This document shows positions 53,198 through 61,802 of a DNA stretch of 64,000 nt, one piece after another. The stretch's first letter is position 1; each line of letters opens with the position of its first letter. The position numbers were made by a program, and so were the translations under genes. The DNA comes from Macrococcus brunensis. Lineage in GTDB: Bacteria > Bacillota > Bacilli > Staphylococcales > Staphylococcaceae. The DNA is taken from contig NZ_SCWA01000011.1 in assembly GCF_004359615.1 (NCBI RefSeq), positions 1-64,000 on the forward strand. Direction: 5' to 3'. The notes under the pieces were generated by a model. That model was not told where the DNA came from. It saw only the letters and a program-made list of their open reading frames with translations, and did not search any database.

Positions 53198-53409
53198 GGA
53201 TCCATCCTCCTTTCATTCATTATATAGTTTGCCTGAATTTAATTCAAAAAGTTATCGATTTTCCTGAAATGTCAGTAATAAGTCGCAGTTTTTTATCAAA
53301 TACAAGTAATTTATCAGAATCTGCACTACCTGAGCCGCAGAAAAATAAAAACGGTGATTTTTCAATTTATTTCAGTCAGGTTATAGTGAGTTTAGAAAGG
53401 AGGTGACAC

Positions 53410-54018
53410 ATGATCAATAAAGTTGTGCTCGTTGGACGTCTGGCGAATGCGCCTAAAACCAACCAACATTCCAGTAAAAATAGCGTACAGTGCGTCACAT
53501 TCCCTATTGCGATTGAACGTGGGTATAAACCTCGCGATGAGCAAGCTCAGACAGTAGATTTCCTGCACTGTAAAGCTTTCAACAAAACAGCGGCGAATAT
53601 ATTACAATATTGTCGTAAAGGCTCAACAGTTTGTGTGACGGGTCAGATCCACAGCAACCGTTACCAGAAACCAGGAGAAGATAAACCACAGTATTTTACA
53701 GAAATTCTGATTGAAAGCATCAAGTTTCTGCCTAATTTTGGTGCCATTAAAACAGGTGATATACTCCCTCAGACACCTGATGAAATCTGGAGTGAACTAT
53801 CAGATGCCGAAAAAACACATACGATTCTGCTGGCTAAAGAAAAATTAGTAAAACAGATAATTGCTGATCAGAATACAGCACCCATCGAGACCGAACCAGT
53901 TAAAGTCATTACTGATGATGAAAGTCATGAGTTACTGAAATCACTTGATACATTAACGAATGATACGCCACAGGAAAAAGCTGAAGACGAAACAAAGGAA
54001 GCAGCTGTACTCTCATAA
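53410..54018 (+). CDS. Single-stranded DNA-binding protein paralogue
   Basis: The 202-residue protein has an OB fold in residues about 1-107 (MINKVVLVGRLANAP, VDFLHCKAF, VTGQIHSNRY). Instead of the acidic DDDIPF-type tip that recruits partner proteins, it ends in a longer Glu/Asp/Thr-rich tail with EAAVLS. The usual replicative SSB sits between rpsF and rpsR, so this is a second copy, comparable by location to Bacillus SsbB, used in competence. GGAGGTGAC precedes ATG. The 210 bases upstream are AT rich; I see no clear ComK box there. Confidence 0.85.
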   Translation: MINKVVLVGRLANAPKTNQHSSKNSVQCVTFPIAIERGYKPRDEQAQTVDFLHCKAFNKTAANILQYCRKGSTVCVTGQIHSNRYQKPGEDKPQYFTEILIESIKFLPNFGAIKTGDILPQTPDEIWSELSDAEKTHTILLAKEKLVKQIIADQNTAPIETEPVKVITDDESHELLKSLDTLTNDTPQEKAEDETKEAAVLS

Positions 54019-54046
54019 GACATCCTTCTTACTCACACCCCACTCG

Positions 54047-54079
54047 CCCTTTCAAACGTGCTGTCTGGAAGGGTTTTTT
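54047..54079 (+). terminator. Terminator after the ssb paralogue
   Basis: CCCTTTC and GGAAGGG pair with one G-T wobble across a 13-base loop, followed by TTTTTT. Confidence 0.65.
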
Positions 54080-54207
54080 ATTTTGATATCATTTTGTAAT
54101 GCTAACGTAATTTAAAGAGCCGACTTATCATTTTTCTGTAACCATAGAAATCATAAAGCGTGCTAAAGTAATATCAAGATTAAACAAAGACGGGAGACAA
54201 CACAGAA

Positions 54208-54567
54208 ATGAATAGATTATCAGTCATTGTCGGTGCTGTCATTTTGTCTGGCATTGTAGCAACAACGAATGCTGAAGCAAAAATGCAAAATTTGCAGATG
54301 GATGAATCGGTTTGGTCAATTACAGATAAATATGATAGAACGATTGAGAACATAGAAAAAATCAACGCGGTTGATACCACTCTAATTACACCTAATCCGA
54401 AAGTAGAAGTCCTTGTAAATGGAAAATACAAAGTGATTAAGGGCGATACAATACCAGAAATAGCCGACAAGTGTGATGTATCAGTTAAACAGATCCATCA
54501 TTTAAATCATATAACAGAAGAACAAAAGTTGACTGAAGGTCGCACACTTCAAGTGAATGAGAACTGA
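54208..54567 (+). CDS. Secreted LysM-domain protein
   Basis: The 119-residue protein has a signal peptide (1-24, with cleavage likely after NAEA) and two LysM units: a degenerate one at about 34-68 (VWSITDKYD) and a clearer one at about 73-118 (KYKVIKGDTIPEIADK...GRTLQVN). No catalytic domain follows. It may bind peptidoglycan by itself. Start ATG with GGGAGACAA upstream. It precedes a second LysM protein. Confidence 0.82.
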   Translation: MNRLSVIVGAVILSGIVATTNAEAKMQNLQMDESVWSITDKYDRTIENIEKINAVDTTLITPNPKVEVLVNGKYKVIKGDTIPEIADKCDVSVKQIHHLNHITEEQKLTEGRTLQVNEN

Positions 54568-54598
54568 AATTAACCCTCTGAGTTAATTTCTTTTTTTA
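54566..54598 (+). terminator. Terminator after the small LysM gene
   Basis: GAAATTAAC and GTTAATTTC pair perfectly around a 7-base loop, followed by seven T. Confidence 0.82.
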
Positions 54599-54739
54599 TA
54601 AAAAGAATCCAATCATAACTTTTTGTAACGATAGCGTAATATTACGCTTTTATTTTATATATATCTGTAACCTATGAAATATTTTATTCTGATATATTGT
54701 TATTAATGAAAAAAGACCATCCCTAGGAGGAAAACATTT

Positions 54740-55570
54740 ATGAAAAAAGTATTGGCGGCATCGACTGCAGTAGCGGTAGCAGGATCTTTCGTAGCAACAG
54801 CAAATGCAGCAGAGTACACAGTTAAATCTGGAGATACACTTTGGGCGATTTCACAGCAATATGGTACTTCAGTTGCAAATCTTAAAGCTGAAAATGGTTT
54901 AACTTCTAATCTGATCTTACCGAAACAAGTTTTAAAAATTAATGAAAAAGCTGTTAAAGCGGAAAATCATGATACAATAGTCTATAATATTGTTGCAGGC
55001 GATACTTTAGGGAAAATCGCTGCTCAGTTCAATGTAACAGTAGCAGATCTTAAAGCCTGGAATAACTTATCATCTGATTTAATCATTGCAGGTAAAACTC
55101 TAGTAGTGGGTGGTCAACAAGCAGCACCAGTAAAAACATACCAGGCGCCAGTACAGCAGGCGGCACCAGTAAAAACATATCAGGCACCAGCACAGCAGGC
55201 GGCACCAGTAAAAACATACCAGGCGCCAGTACAGCAGGCAGCACCAGTGAAAACATATCAGGCACCAGCTCAACAAGCTCCAGCATATCAAGCGCCTAAA
55301 GCAGCGACAACTCAAACTTCAGCTGCTTCATACGCTACAAATTCAAGCGTAGATGCTCATTTAAAATTAATTATGCAACGTGAATCAGGCGGTAACCCAC
55401 GTGCGGTCAACCCAGCTGGTTACTACGGTTTATTCCAGTTTTCACCAACAACTTGGGCTGCTGTCGGCGGCACAGGTAACCCGGCTAATGCTTCTGTTGA
55501 AGAACAATGGAAACGTGCTCGCATCCTTTATACACAATACGGTGCACAGCACTGGAGCACAGCTTACTAA
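54740..55570 (+). CDS. Secreted LysM wall hydrolase with transglycosylase-like domain
   Basis: The 276-residue protein has a signal peptide cleaved after NAA (about 23), LysM 1 (25-68, YTVKSGDTLWAISQQYG), LysM 2 (81-122, YNIVAGDTLGKIAAQF), four 13-residue Pro/Gln/Ala repeats (126-177) and a C-terminal domain from about 200 with IMQRESGGNP, NPAGYYGLFQFSPTTW and a final WSTAY. The last domain is of the SceD/IsaA or Rpf-type lytic transglycosylase group, with Glu in QRESGG as the catalytic residue. It would cut glycan strands during growth. AGGAGGAAA precedes ATG. Confidence 0.9.
   Translation: MKKVLAASTAVAVAGSFVATANAAEYTVKSGDTLWAISQQYGTSVANLKAENGLTSNLILPKQVLKINEKAVKAENHDTIVYNIVAGDTLGKIAAQFNVTVADLKAWNNLSSDLIIAGKTLVVGGQQAAPVKTYQAPVQQAAPVKTYQAPAQQAAPVKTYQAPVQQAAPVKTYQAPAQQAPAYQAPKAATTQTSAASYATNSSVDAHLKLIMQRESGGNPRAVNPAGYYGLFQFSPTTWAAVGGTGNPANASVEEQWKRARILYTQYGAQHWSTAY
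55115..55270 (+). repeat. 39-bp repeat, four copies, in the LysM hydrolase linker
   Basis: Each unit encodes QQAAPVKTYQAP followed by Val or Ala. Codon choice alternates (ACATACCAGGCG in units 1 and 3, ACATATCAGGCA in 2 and 4), so the array grew by duplication of a 78-base pair of units. Confidence 0.9.
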
Positions 55571-55576
55571 TCATTC

Positions 55577-55603
55577 AAGACTATCTGCGGATAGTCTTTT
55601 TTT
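55577..55603 (+). terminator. Terminator after the LysM hydrolase
   Basis: AAGACTATC and GATAGTCTT pair around TGCG, then TTTTT. Confidence 0.88.
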
Positions 55604-55655
55604 ATTTGCATTCAAACCTTGAGTTCTATATGCTTAACATAACAATATATCTATT

Positions 55656-55779
55656 ACTGCTAGGGGTGCCTGATGGCTGAGATGACGATGTCAAACCCTT
55701 TACCTGATCTAGATAATGCTAGCGTAGGAAAGCGGTCGTGCTTAAAGACCTTTTTCTGCAGAAATAGGTCTTTTTTATT
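55656..55779 (+). promoter_or_regulatory. TPP riboswitch with terminator
   Basis: The THI-box landmarks are all present: P1 arms ACTGCT and AGCGGT, TAGGGGTGCC, GGCTGAGATGA, AAACCCTTTACCTGATCTAG, ATAATGCTAGCGTAGGAAA. A hairpin with AAAGACCT (55744-55751) and AGGTCTTT (55766-55773) plus TTTTTT follows and should terminate when thiamine pyrophosphate is bound. It controls tenA-thiD-thiM-thiE. Confidence 0.95.
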
Positions 55780-55796
55780 TTGAAGGAGGAATCACT

Positions 55797-56462
55797 ATGT
55801 TTACAGATGAACTACAACAGGAAGCGGCGCCTATTATTGATGCCATTTATCATGATCCTTTTATAAAAGGTATCATCAACGGGGATATTTCGAAGGATGC
55901 GATTCGTCATTATTTGAAAGCAGATCACCTCTATTTAAATGAATTTGCTAAAATCTATAGTCTCTTAATTGCGAAATTAGATGATAAAGAAGATATACGT
56001 TTTCTGCTCGAGCAGATTGACTTTGTCGTCAACGGCGAAGTGACTGCCCATTATACGATGGCAGATTATGTCGGGGAGGACTATGTATCGATTATCGAAG
56101 GCGGCGAGTGGTATCCGGCGAGCGATCACTATATCAAACATATGTACTACAATGCTTTTAAATATGATGATGCAAGTTTCACCATCTGTGCGATGGCCCC
56201 TTGTCCTTATGTTTACCAACAGCTGGCTTTAAAAATAAAAGAAAATCATGATTTAATAGGTAATCCTTTAAAAGACTGGGTGGATTTCTATGCGGTGAAT
56301 ATGGATGAGTTGATGGGTCATCTGAACCGCTGGGTCAATCGTTTTGCTGAAACAACGACCGAGCAGAATAAAGCTATTTTAAGACGTAATTTCCTTGAAA
56401 GCTGTGTTCACGAAAGAAGATTTTTCGCGATGTCATATCATCAGGAGAAATGGAATGTTTAA
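55797..56462 (+). CDS. tenA: Thiaminase II / aminopyrimidine aminohydrolase
   Basis: TenA salvages the pyrimidine part of degraded thiamine by hydrolysing aminopyrimidine to HMP. The 221-residue all-helical protein has the active-site C136 in MAPCPYVY and the Glu in ESCVHERRFF. GAAGGAGGA precedes ATG. It is the first gene after the TPP riboswitch and overlaps thiD by 8 bases. Confidence 0.94.
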   Translation: MFTDELQQEAAPIIDAIYHDPFIKGIINGDISKDAIRHYLKADHLYLNEFAKIYSLLIAKLDDKEDIRFLLEQIDFVVNGEVTAHYTMADYVGEDYVSIIEGGEWYPASDHYIKHMYYNAFKYDDASFTICAMAPCPYVYQQLALKIKENHDLIGNPLKDWVDFYAVNMDELMGHLNRWVNRFAETTTEQNKAILRRNFLESCVHERRFFAMSYHQEKWNV

Positions 56463-57273
56463 AACAGCACTCTCTATTGCAGGAACAGATCCGACTGGCG
56501 GTGCCGGTACAATTGTTGATGTTAAAGTCTTTCAGTCAAGAGGTGTTTACGGGATGAGCGCCATTACCAGTATCGTCGCTCAGAATACGCGCGGCGTACA
56601 GCAGGTCTTTGACCAGCCGGTGCATGTTCTGGAAGCTCAGCTTGAGAGCATCTATAGTGATATTGTGCCGGACGCTGTTAAAACAGGCATGCTTGCATCA
56701 AGTGAAGTCATGGATGTCGTAAGACCTTATATCGAGAAGCACCGTATTCCTTATGTCATTGATCCGGTCATGGTTGCAAAAAGCGGTGACGATCTGCTGG
56801 ATGATGCAGGAAAGAACGCGGTACGCTATAAACTGCTGGATCTCGCAACAGTAGCTACACCAAACTTGCCGGAACTGGAACGTATTTTGAATATGAAGGT
56901 CGAAACGAGAAGTGATATCGACCGCGCCGGTCACATCTTTCTGAATGAAATCGGTAGTCAGTCTGTCATCGTAAAAGGGGGACATATGGAGGGCGATGCC
57001 ATTGATTATCTTTTTACCAAAAAGGGTGTCACTGAGCTGCCAGCCAAAAGAATCGCGACTCATCATACACACGGCACGGGCTGCACGTTCAGCGCTGTCA
57101 TTACAGCGGAACTTGCGAAAGGCCGCTCTATAGAAGACAGTGTCAGAACGGCTAAAGCCTATATCACGAGCGCGATTCTTAACAACCCGGGGCTCGGCCA
57201 CGGTAATGGACCGGTCAATCATTTCAGCTATCAGGAGGAAGAATATGAGACTCAATCAAATCAGACAAAATAA
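56455..57273 (+). CDS. thiD: Hydroxymethylpyrimidine/phosphomethylpyrimidine kinase
   Basis: ThiD phosphorylates HMP twice to HMP-PP. The 272-residue ribokinase-fold protein starts with ALSIAGTDPTGGAG and has the anion-hole motif HTHGTGCTFSAV. ATG 56455 follows AGGAGAAATGGA, overlapping tenA; the longer frame lacks a ribosome site. It overlaps thiM by 29 bases. Confidence 0.94.
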   Translation: MFKTALSIAGTDPTGGAGTIVDVKVFQSRGVYGMSAITSIVAQNTRGVQQVFDQPVHVLEAQLESIYSDIVPDAVKTGMLASSEVMDVVRPYIEKHRIPYVIDPVMVAKSGDDLLDDAGKNAVRYKLLDLATVATPNLPELERILNMKVETRSDIDRAGHIFLNEIGSQSVIVKGGHMEGDAIDYLFTKKGVTELPAKRIATHHTHGTGCTFSAVITAELAKGRSIEDSVRTAKAYITSAILNNPGLGHGNGPVNHFSYQEEEYETQSNQTK

Positions 57274-58030
57274 TCCCCTTATCATCTGCCTGACGAATGA
57301 TGTCGTCAAGAACTTCACTGCTAATGGTCTACTGGCGCTTGGTGCGAGTCCGGCTATGGCGACGGAAGTCGAAGAGCTGGAAGATTTTATTAAGCATGCA
57401 GGGGCAGTCCTTATCAATATCGGCTCACTGACTAAAGAAAGTATGCCTTCCATGGAAAAAGCGGCAGAAGCAGCAAATAAGTTTGGCGTTCCAGTCGTTC
57501 TGGATCCAGTTGCCTGCAGCGCGACAGCATTTAGAAAAAATTTCTGTCTGAAACTTATCGAGAACTATGATATCAGTGTCATCCGAGGCAATGCGTCAGA
57601 GCTAAAAGGGCTGATTGAAGAGGCGACAATGAAAGGGACGGATAGTGACTTATCACTTGATACAGTCGCAATCGCACAGGCAGCAGGTGGGCAGCTGGAG
57701 ACTGCGGTAATCGTGACAGGCGCGCAGGATGCTGTTTATGCACAGGGCAAGGTGAAAAAGCTGTCGAACGGCACGGAGATGCTGACTAAAGTCACGGGCG
57801 GAGGATGTTTATTAGGGGCAATTGTATCCGCTTTTATATATAATGAGGTTGAACCGACATTAGATGATTTAGTCGAAGCTGTCTCTTATTACAATGTTGC
57901 AGCTGAGCGTGCTGAATCACTTGATAATGGCACTTTGCCGGGCCATTTTCAGATCAATCTGCTGGATATGTTGAACAGCATAGATGAAAATGACGTAGCA
58001 GAGAATATGCGAGTGGAAGAAGTGAGCTAA
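57245..58030 (+). CDS. thiM: Hydroxyethylthiazole kinase
   Basis: ThiM phosphorylates salvaged hydroxyethylthiazole. The 261-residue protein has CLTNDVVKNFTANGLLALGASPAM split across residues 15-38 and the catalytic Cys in TGGGCLLGA. ATG 57245 follows AGGAGGAAG, inside the end of thiD. It ends directly before thiE. Confidence 0.94.
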   Translation: MRLNQIRQNNPLIICLTNDVVKNFTANGLLALGASPAMATEVEELEDFIKHAGAVLINIGSLTKESMPSMEKAAEAANKFGVPVVLDPVACSATAFRKNFCLKLIENYDISVIRGNASELKGLIEEATMKGTDSDLSLDTVAIAQAAGGQLETAVIVTGAQDAVYAQGKVKKLSNGTEMLTKVTGGGCLLGAIVSAFIYNEVEPTLDDLVEAVSYYNVAAERAESLDNGTLPGHFQINLLDMLNSIDENDVAENMRVEEVS

Positions 58031-58663
58031 TTGGAATTTAAGCGTGAGATGTTACAACTATATTTTATTTGCGGTACCAATAATACTGAAGATATTGAAA
58101 CGGTTCTTGAAGAAGCCTTAAAAGCAGGCATCACTTTGTTTCAATTCAGAGAAAAAGGGACAGGCGCATTAGCTGGGGAAGAAAAAAAACAGATGGCACT
58201 CAAATTAAAAGCGCTGTGTGCGGCATACAGCGTACCTTTTATTATCAATGATGACTGGCAGCTGGCGCTTGATGTTGATGCAGATGGTATTCATCTGGGT
58301 CAGGATGATGACAAGATTGCAGACATCATTGAAAAGTTTCCGAATAAAATCATCGGGCTTTCTGTCAGCAATTTTGAGGAATACGATCAATCTGACTTAG
58401 CGCATGTGGATTATATCGGTGTGGGACCTGTCTATGAAACAAGTTCAAAAAATGATGCGAAACGTCCCGGCGGCATCGAACTGATTCGTAAGATGCGTCT
58501 CTACGATGAACAGATTCCGATTGTCGCGATTGGCGGTATTACAAATCGTAACTGCGAGATGATACTGAAAGCAGGCGCAGACGGCATCTCGACCATTTCT
58601 TCAATCACTGCCAGTTCTAACATTGAACAAGATGTGAAGAATTATCTGGATTATTACAAATAA
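58031..58663 (+). CDS. thiE: Thiamine-phosphate synthase
   Basis: ThiE couples HMP-PP and thiazole phosphate to thiamine phosphate. The 210-residue TIM barrel has FQFREKGTG, INDDWQLALDVDADGIHLGQDD and VGPVYETSSK segments with the pyrophosphate-binding Arg and Asp. The start is uncertain: TTG 58031 directly follows the thiM stop with GAAGAAGTGAG upstream; ATG 58049 is an alternative and would remove six residues. With tenA, thiD and thiM the operon covers salvage only; no thiC or thiG is here. Confidence 0.93.
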   Translation: MEFKREMLQLYFICGTNNTEDIETVLEEALKAGITLFQFREKGTGALAGEEKKQMALKLKALCAAYSVPFIINDDWQLALDVDADGIHLGQDDDKIADIIEKFPNKIIGLSVSNFEEYDQSDLAHVDYIGVGPVYETSSKNDAKRPGGIELIRKMRLYDEQIPIVAIGGITNRNCEMILKAGADGISTISSITASSNIEQDVKNYLDYYK

Positions 58664-58739
58664 ACGAGTTCCCTAGTTTAATCAGCACATAAAATGTGTT
58701 AAAATAACCTCTATGTGAAGAATACTATGAGGTGAAGAA

Positions 58740-59591
58740 ATGAAGAAAAAGGCATTGATGCCATTATTGTTCGGTATTATTATATTTTTAGCGGGCTGTG
58801 ATTATTCCAAAGAGTCTAATCGTACAGGCTTCTTTTATGATACGTTTGTACATCCACTGGATTTACTGATTCACTGGCTGGGTGCCAATATGGGTCATAA
58901 CTATGGTCTTGCGATTATCGCGATTACGTTAATTGTGCGTCTTGCATTGTTCCCGTTCATGATGCGTACTTATAAGAACCAGAGTGTCATGAAAGAAAAA
59001 ATGAACCTGATTCAGCCGCAGTTAAAAGCGATACAGGAAAAATCAAAACATGCACGTACACAAGAAGAGAAAATGGCTGCCAATCAGGAAATGATGGCAC
59101 TGTATAAAGACAATAACATCAATCCACTTAATATGGGTTGTCTGCCTCTGTTAATTCAGCTGCCGATTGTTACAGGTCTCTTCTATGTTCTTAAATATCC
59201 ATCAGGTGGCGGAATTACGCAGTATCCTGACTTCTTATGGTTTAAACTGACAGAGCCGGATATTTTAATGACTATTATCGCAGGTATTGTCTATGCGGCT
59301 CAGGCCTTTGTCTCTATGCAGAATATTCCTGATGAGCAGAAAGCACAAATGCGTATGATGATGTTCATTTCACCGATTATGATCATCTGGATGTCTTACA
59401 TCTCTCCAGCAGCACTCCCATTATACTGGGCAGTCGGTGGGGCATTCCTTGTCCTGCAAACATGGTTAGGGAATAAGTTCTACAAACAGAAAGTTCATGA
59501 AGAAATGAAACCTCTTATCGATGCGCATGAAGAGAACCAGGAAAAAGTAGTGAGAAACACACAAGTTAAAGCGAAAAAGAAAAAAAGATAG
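58740..59591 (+). CDS. yidC: Membrane protein insertase YidC
   Basis: YidC inserts membrane proteins, alone or with SecYEG. The 283-residue protein has a lipoprotein signal ending in LAGC (C20), five membrane segments, the hydrophilic-groove Arg in LIVRLALFPF and the LPLLIQLPI segment. The C-terminus is Lys-rich (KAKKKKR), as needed for ribosome contact. GAGGTGAA precedes ATG. Confidence 0.94.
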   Translation: MKKKALMPLLFGIIIFLAGCDYSKESNRTGFFYDTFVHPLDLLIHWLGANMGHNYGLAIIAITLIVRLALFPFMMRTYKNQSVMKEKMNLIQPQLKAIQEKSKHARTQEEKMAANQEMMALYKDNNINPLNMGCLPLLIQLPIVTGLFYVLKYPSGGGITQYPDFLWFKLTEPDILMTIIAGIVYAAQAFVSMQNIPDEQKAQMRMMMFISPIMIIWMSYISPAALPLYWAVGGAFLVLQTWLGNKFYKQKVHEEMKPLIDAHEENQEKVVRNTQVKAKKKKR

Positions 59592-59596
59592 TTTTC

Positions 59597-59628
59597 AATC
59601 ACCGTCAAAATGACGGTGATTTTTTTAA
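59597..59628 (+). terminator. Terminator after yidC
   Basis: ATCACCGTCA and TGACGGTGAT pair around AAA, followed by TTTTTT. Confidence 0.9.
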
Positions 59629-59722
59629 TTGTTACTTCATCCATTTAATGCAGCAAAAAAACATAGAGAATTATCTGAATAGTATGTTAAAATTTATATG
59701 GTAGTTGAAAGGGGTTTCATAT

Positions 59723-60418
59723 ATGGACATTAAATATATTAATGAAAATGCGATTGCATGTGTGTTTGAAGAGACAATCAGCGAGCAAGTGAATCAACAG
59801 GTGCTGGCATTAAAACACGCATTTGAAACACAGCAAGTGGATGGAATTGAAGAAATCATTGCTTCTTATCATACGCTTGTCATTTATTTTAATGATTCAA
59901 TCACGCATGATGTCCTGGTTGAGAAAATTAAAAGTCTGGATATCAATAGTCAGATGAAGCGAACGGCGAAAGTCTATACGATTCCTGTTTGTTATGACTA
60001 TGGACTGGATATGGATGAACTGGCAGAGTACTGTGGGCTGACGCCGCAGGAAGTGGTTGAACGTCATACTTCCAGACGATATCTGATCTACATGTTAGGT
60101 TTTATGCCAGGGTTTCCATTCCTCGGCGGACTGGATGCGTCCATCGCTAAGCCGAGAAAAGAGACACCTCGTAAAGAAATACCAGCAGGCTCTGTGGGTA
60201 TCGCCAATGAACAGACAGGCATGTATCCTCTTGCATCACCAGGTGGCTGGAATATTATCGGCCGGACACCTGTCACTTTATTTGATGCAGATCGTACACC
60301 TGCTGTTTTTTATGAAGCGGGGGACTATATTCAGTTTAAAGCAATCAGCAAAGAAGAATATACGGCAATAGAGCAAGATGCCGAGTACAAAATCGAAGTA
60401 AAGGAGGTTGAAGCATGA
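59723..60418 (+). CDS. pxpB: 5-oxoprolinase subunit PxpB (KipI/AHS1 type)
   Basis: PxpB with PxpA and PxpC opens 5-oxoproline (pyroglutamate) to glutamate with ATP. The 231-residue protein has the AHS1 signature YMLGFMPGFPFLGGL, and RKETPRKEIPAGSVGIA. AHS1 and AHS2 domains are also the carboxyltransferase part of urea carboxylase. ATG 59723 follows AAAGGGG. It overlaps pxpC by 4 bases and opens an operon that includes accB and accC. Confidence 0.92.
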   Translation: MDIKYINENAIACVFEETISEQVNQQVLALKHAFETQQVDGIEEIIASYHTLVIYFNDSITHDVLVEKIKSLDINSQMKRTAKVYTIPVCYDYGLDMDELAEYCGLTPQEVVERHTSRRYLIYMLGFMPGFPFLGGLDASIAKPRKETPRKEIPAGSVGIANEQTGMYPLASPGGWNIIGRTPVTLFDADRTPAVFYEAGDYIQFKAISKEEYTAIEQDAEYKIEVKEVEA

Positions 60419-61368
60419 GTTTAAAAGTGATAAAGCCTGGTCTGTTTACGACGCTGCAGGATGCAGGTCGTCAAGGAGTTCAGCATATTGGCTTAAGCCC
60501 AAGCGGCGCAATGGATTATTTCAGCTTTATGGTCGGCAATCAGTTGCTTGGTAATGAGCGTCCTGTCAGTCTTGAAATGACGATGCAGGGTGGGACGTTC
60601 GAATTTGGACGCGGTAATGCGTTTATTATTACAGGTGCAGATATGCAGGCGACGCTAAATGGTAAACCAGTGAAGCATAATACCATCCATTATGCCAAGA
60701 TGAATGATCAGCTGGCATTTGGAGCTGCAGTGAACGGCATGCGCACTTATCTGACAGTTAGAAACGGGTTTGATATAGAACCTATCTATGATAGCTATGC
60801 GACGCACACTAAGATTAAACTCGGCGGTGTAGAAGGCCGAGCGCTGAAAGCGGGAGATGAGCTCGTCTTTTCAAATTCAGAAAAAGTACCTGAAAAGACT
60901 ATTTATACACCGGCATTCGATGATAATAAAATCCGTTTTATTCCGGGGCGGCAGTTTGAACGGTTCGAAAAATTCAAATTGAAATCTTATACAGTTTCGA
61001 ACATGTCTGACCGTATGGGTATCAGGCTGGAAGGCGATACAATCAAGGCAGAGAACTACGATATTATCTCTGAACCGGTACAGCTGGGTTCTATACAGGT
61101 GTCAGCGTCAGGTCAACCGATTGTGCTGCTGAGCGACCGTCAGACAGTCGGTGGTTACGCTAAAGTAGGAACGGTCTATTTCTATGACCTGGTGAAACTT
61201 GTACAGAAGAAACCAGGTGAAGAGATTCATCTCGTGCCGGGGACCTTAGAAGAAGCGATTCAAGAGAAAAAGAAGATGCTGAAATATATTGAAGATATTA
61301 ATGTGCTGGCGTATAAAGGACGTTCATCAGGTAGCAAGATCCAACAATTAATTAAAAGGGTGAAATAA
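60415..61368 (+). CDS. pxpC: 5-oxoprolinase subunit PxpC (KipA/AHS2 type)
   Basis: The 317-residue protein has the AHS2 signature PGLFTTLQDAGRQGVQHIG at the start and SDRQTVGGYAKVGTV near residue 240. In the known enzyme it forms the ATP-dependent complex with PxpB. AAAGGAGGTTG precedes ATG, with a 4-base overlap with pxpB. Confidence 0.92.
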   Translation: MSLKVIKPGLFTTLQDAGRQGVQHIGLSPSGAMDYFSFMVGNQLLGNERPVSLEMTMQGGTFEFGRGNAFIITGADMQATLNGKPVKHNTIHYAKMNDQLAFGAAVNGMRTYLTVRNGFDIEPIYDSYATHTKIKLGGVEGRALKAGDELVFSNSEKVPEKTIYTPAFDDNKIRFIPGRQFERFEKFKLKSYTVSNMSDRMGIRLEGDTIKAENYDIISEPVQLGSIQVSASGQPIVLLSDRQTVGGYAKVGTVYFYDLVKLVQKKPGEEIHLVPGTLEEAIQEKKKMLKYIEDINVLAYKGRSSGSKIQQLIKRVK

Positions 61369-61369
61369 T

Positions 61370-61792
61370 ATGAATACAGAAAACTTAGAAACATTAATCC
61401 AGCTGATGAATGATAATCAGTTAAAAGTCATTTCATATAAAGATAAAGAAACAGAATATCATATCGAAAAAGCAGTGCCGGAATCAAGTGCAGCTCCAGT
61501 TGTACAAAATCAGGTACCTGTACAGAATGAAGCAAAAGTGACTTCTGAAGGCTATACTCAGAAATCACAGCTAGTCGGTACTTACTATAATACTGAAAAT
61601 GAAGATAGCACTGAACCACTCGTGAAAGTCGGTCAGAAAGTCGAAAAAGGCGACCGTATCGGGATTATTGAAGCGATGAAAGTCATGAATGATATCCAGG
61701 CTGAAGTATCAGGAACAATTGAGGAAATCTTAGTGGAAAGTGGTACAGCAGTCAGCTATGACGAGCCGTTAGTCAAAATTAAAGAAGTTTAG
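61370..61792 (+). CDS. Biotin carboxyl carrier protein (AccB type) in the pxp operon
   Basis: The 140-residue protein has a variable N-terminal half and a biotinyl domain with the biotin Lys K104 in EAMKVMN. It starts one base after the pxpC stop with AAAAGGGTG upstream. It resembles AccB, but no carboxyltransferase (accA/accD) is adjacent, only AHS1/AHS2 genes. It is probably a second copy serving this operon rather than fatty acid synthesis. Confidence 0.9.
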   Translation: MNTENLETLIQLMNDNQLKVISYKDKETEYHIEKAVPESSAAPVVQNQVPVQNEAKVTSEGYTQKSQLVGTYYNTENEDSTEPLVKVGQKVEKGDRIGIIEAMKVMNDIQAEVSGTIEEILVESGTAVSYDEPLVKIKEV

Positions 61793-61802
61793 GGGTGTCA
61801 CA

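Noticed and set aside
53198-53409. ComK or SigH promoter for the ssb paralogue
   Set aside because: A/T-runs such as AAAAACGGTGATTTTT are close to a K-box but the spacing is six, not five, and no second box follows at the expected distance.
55083-55315. Minus-strand frames rich in Leu, Cys and Trp across the LysM linker
   Set aside because: They are shadows of a 39-bp coding repeat; no ribosome site or family match.
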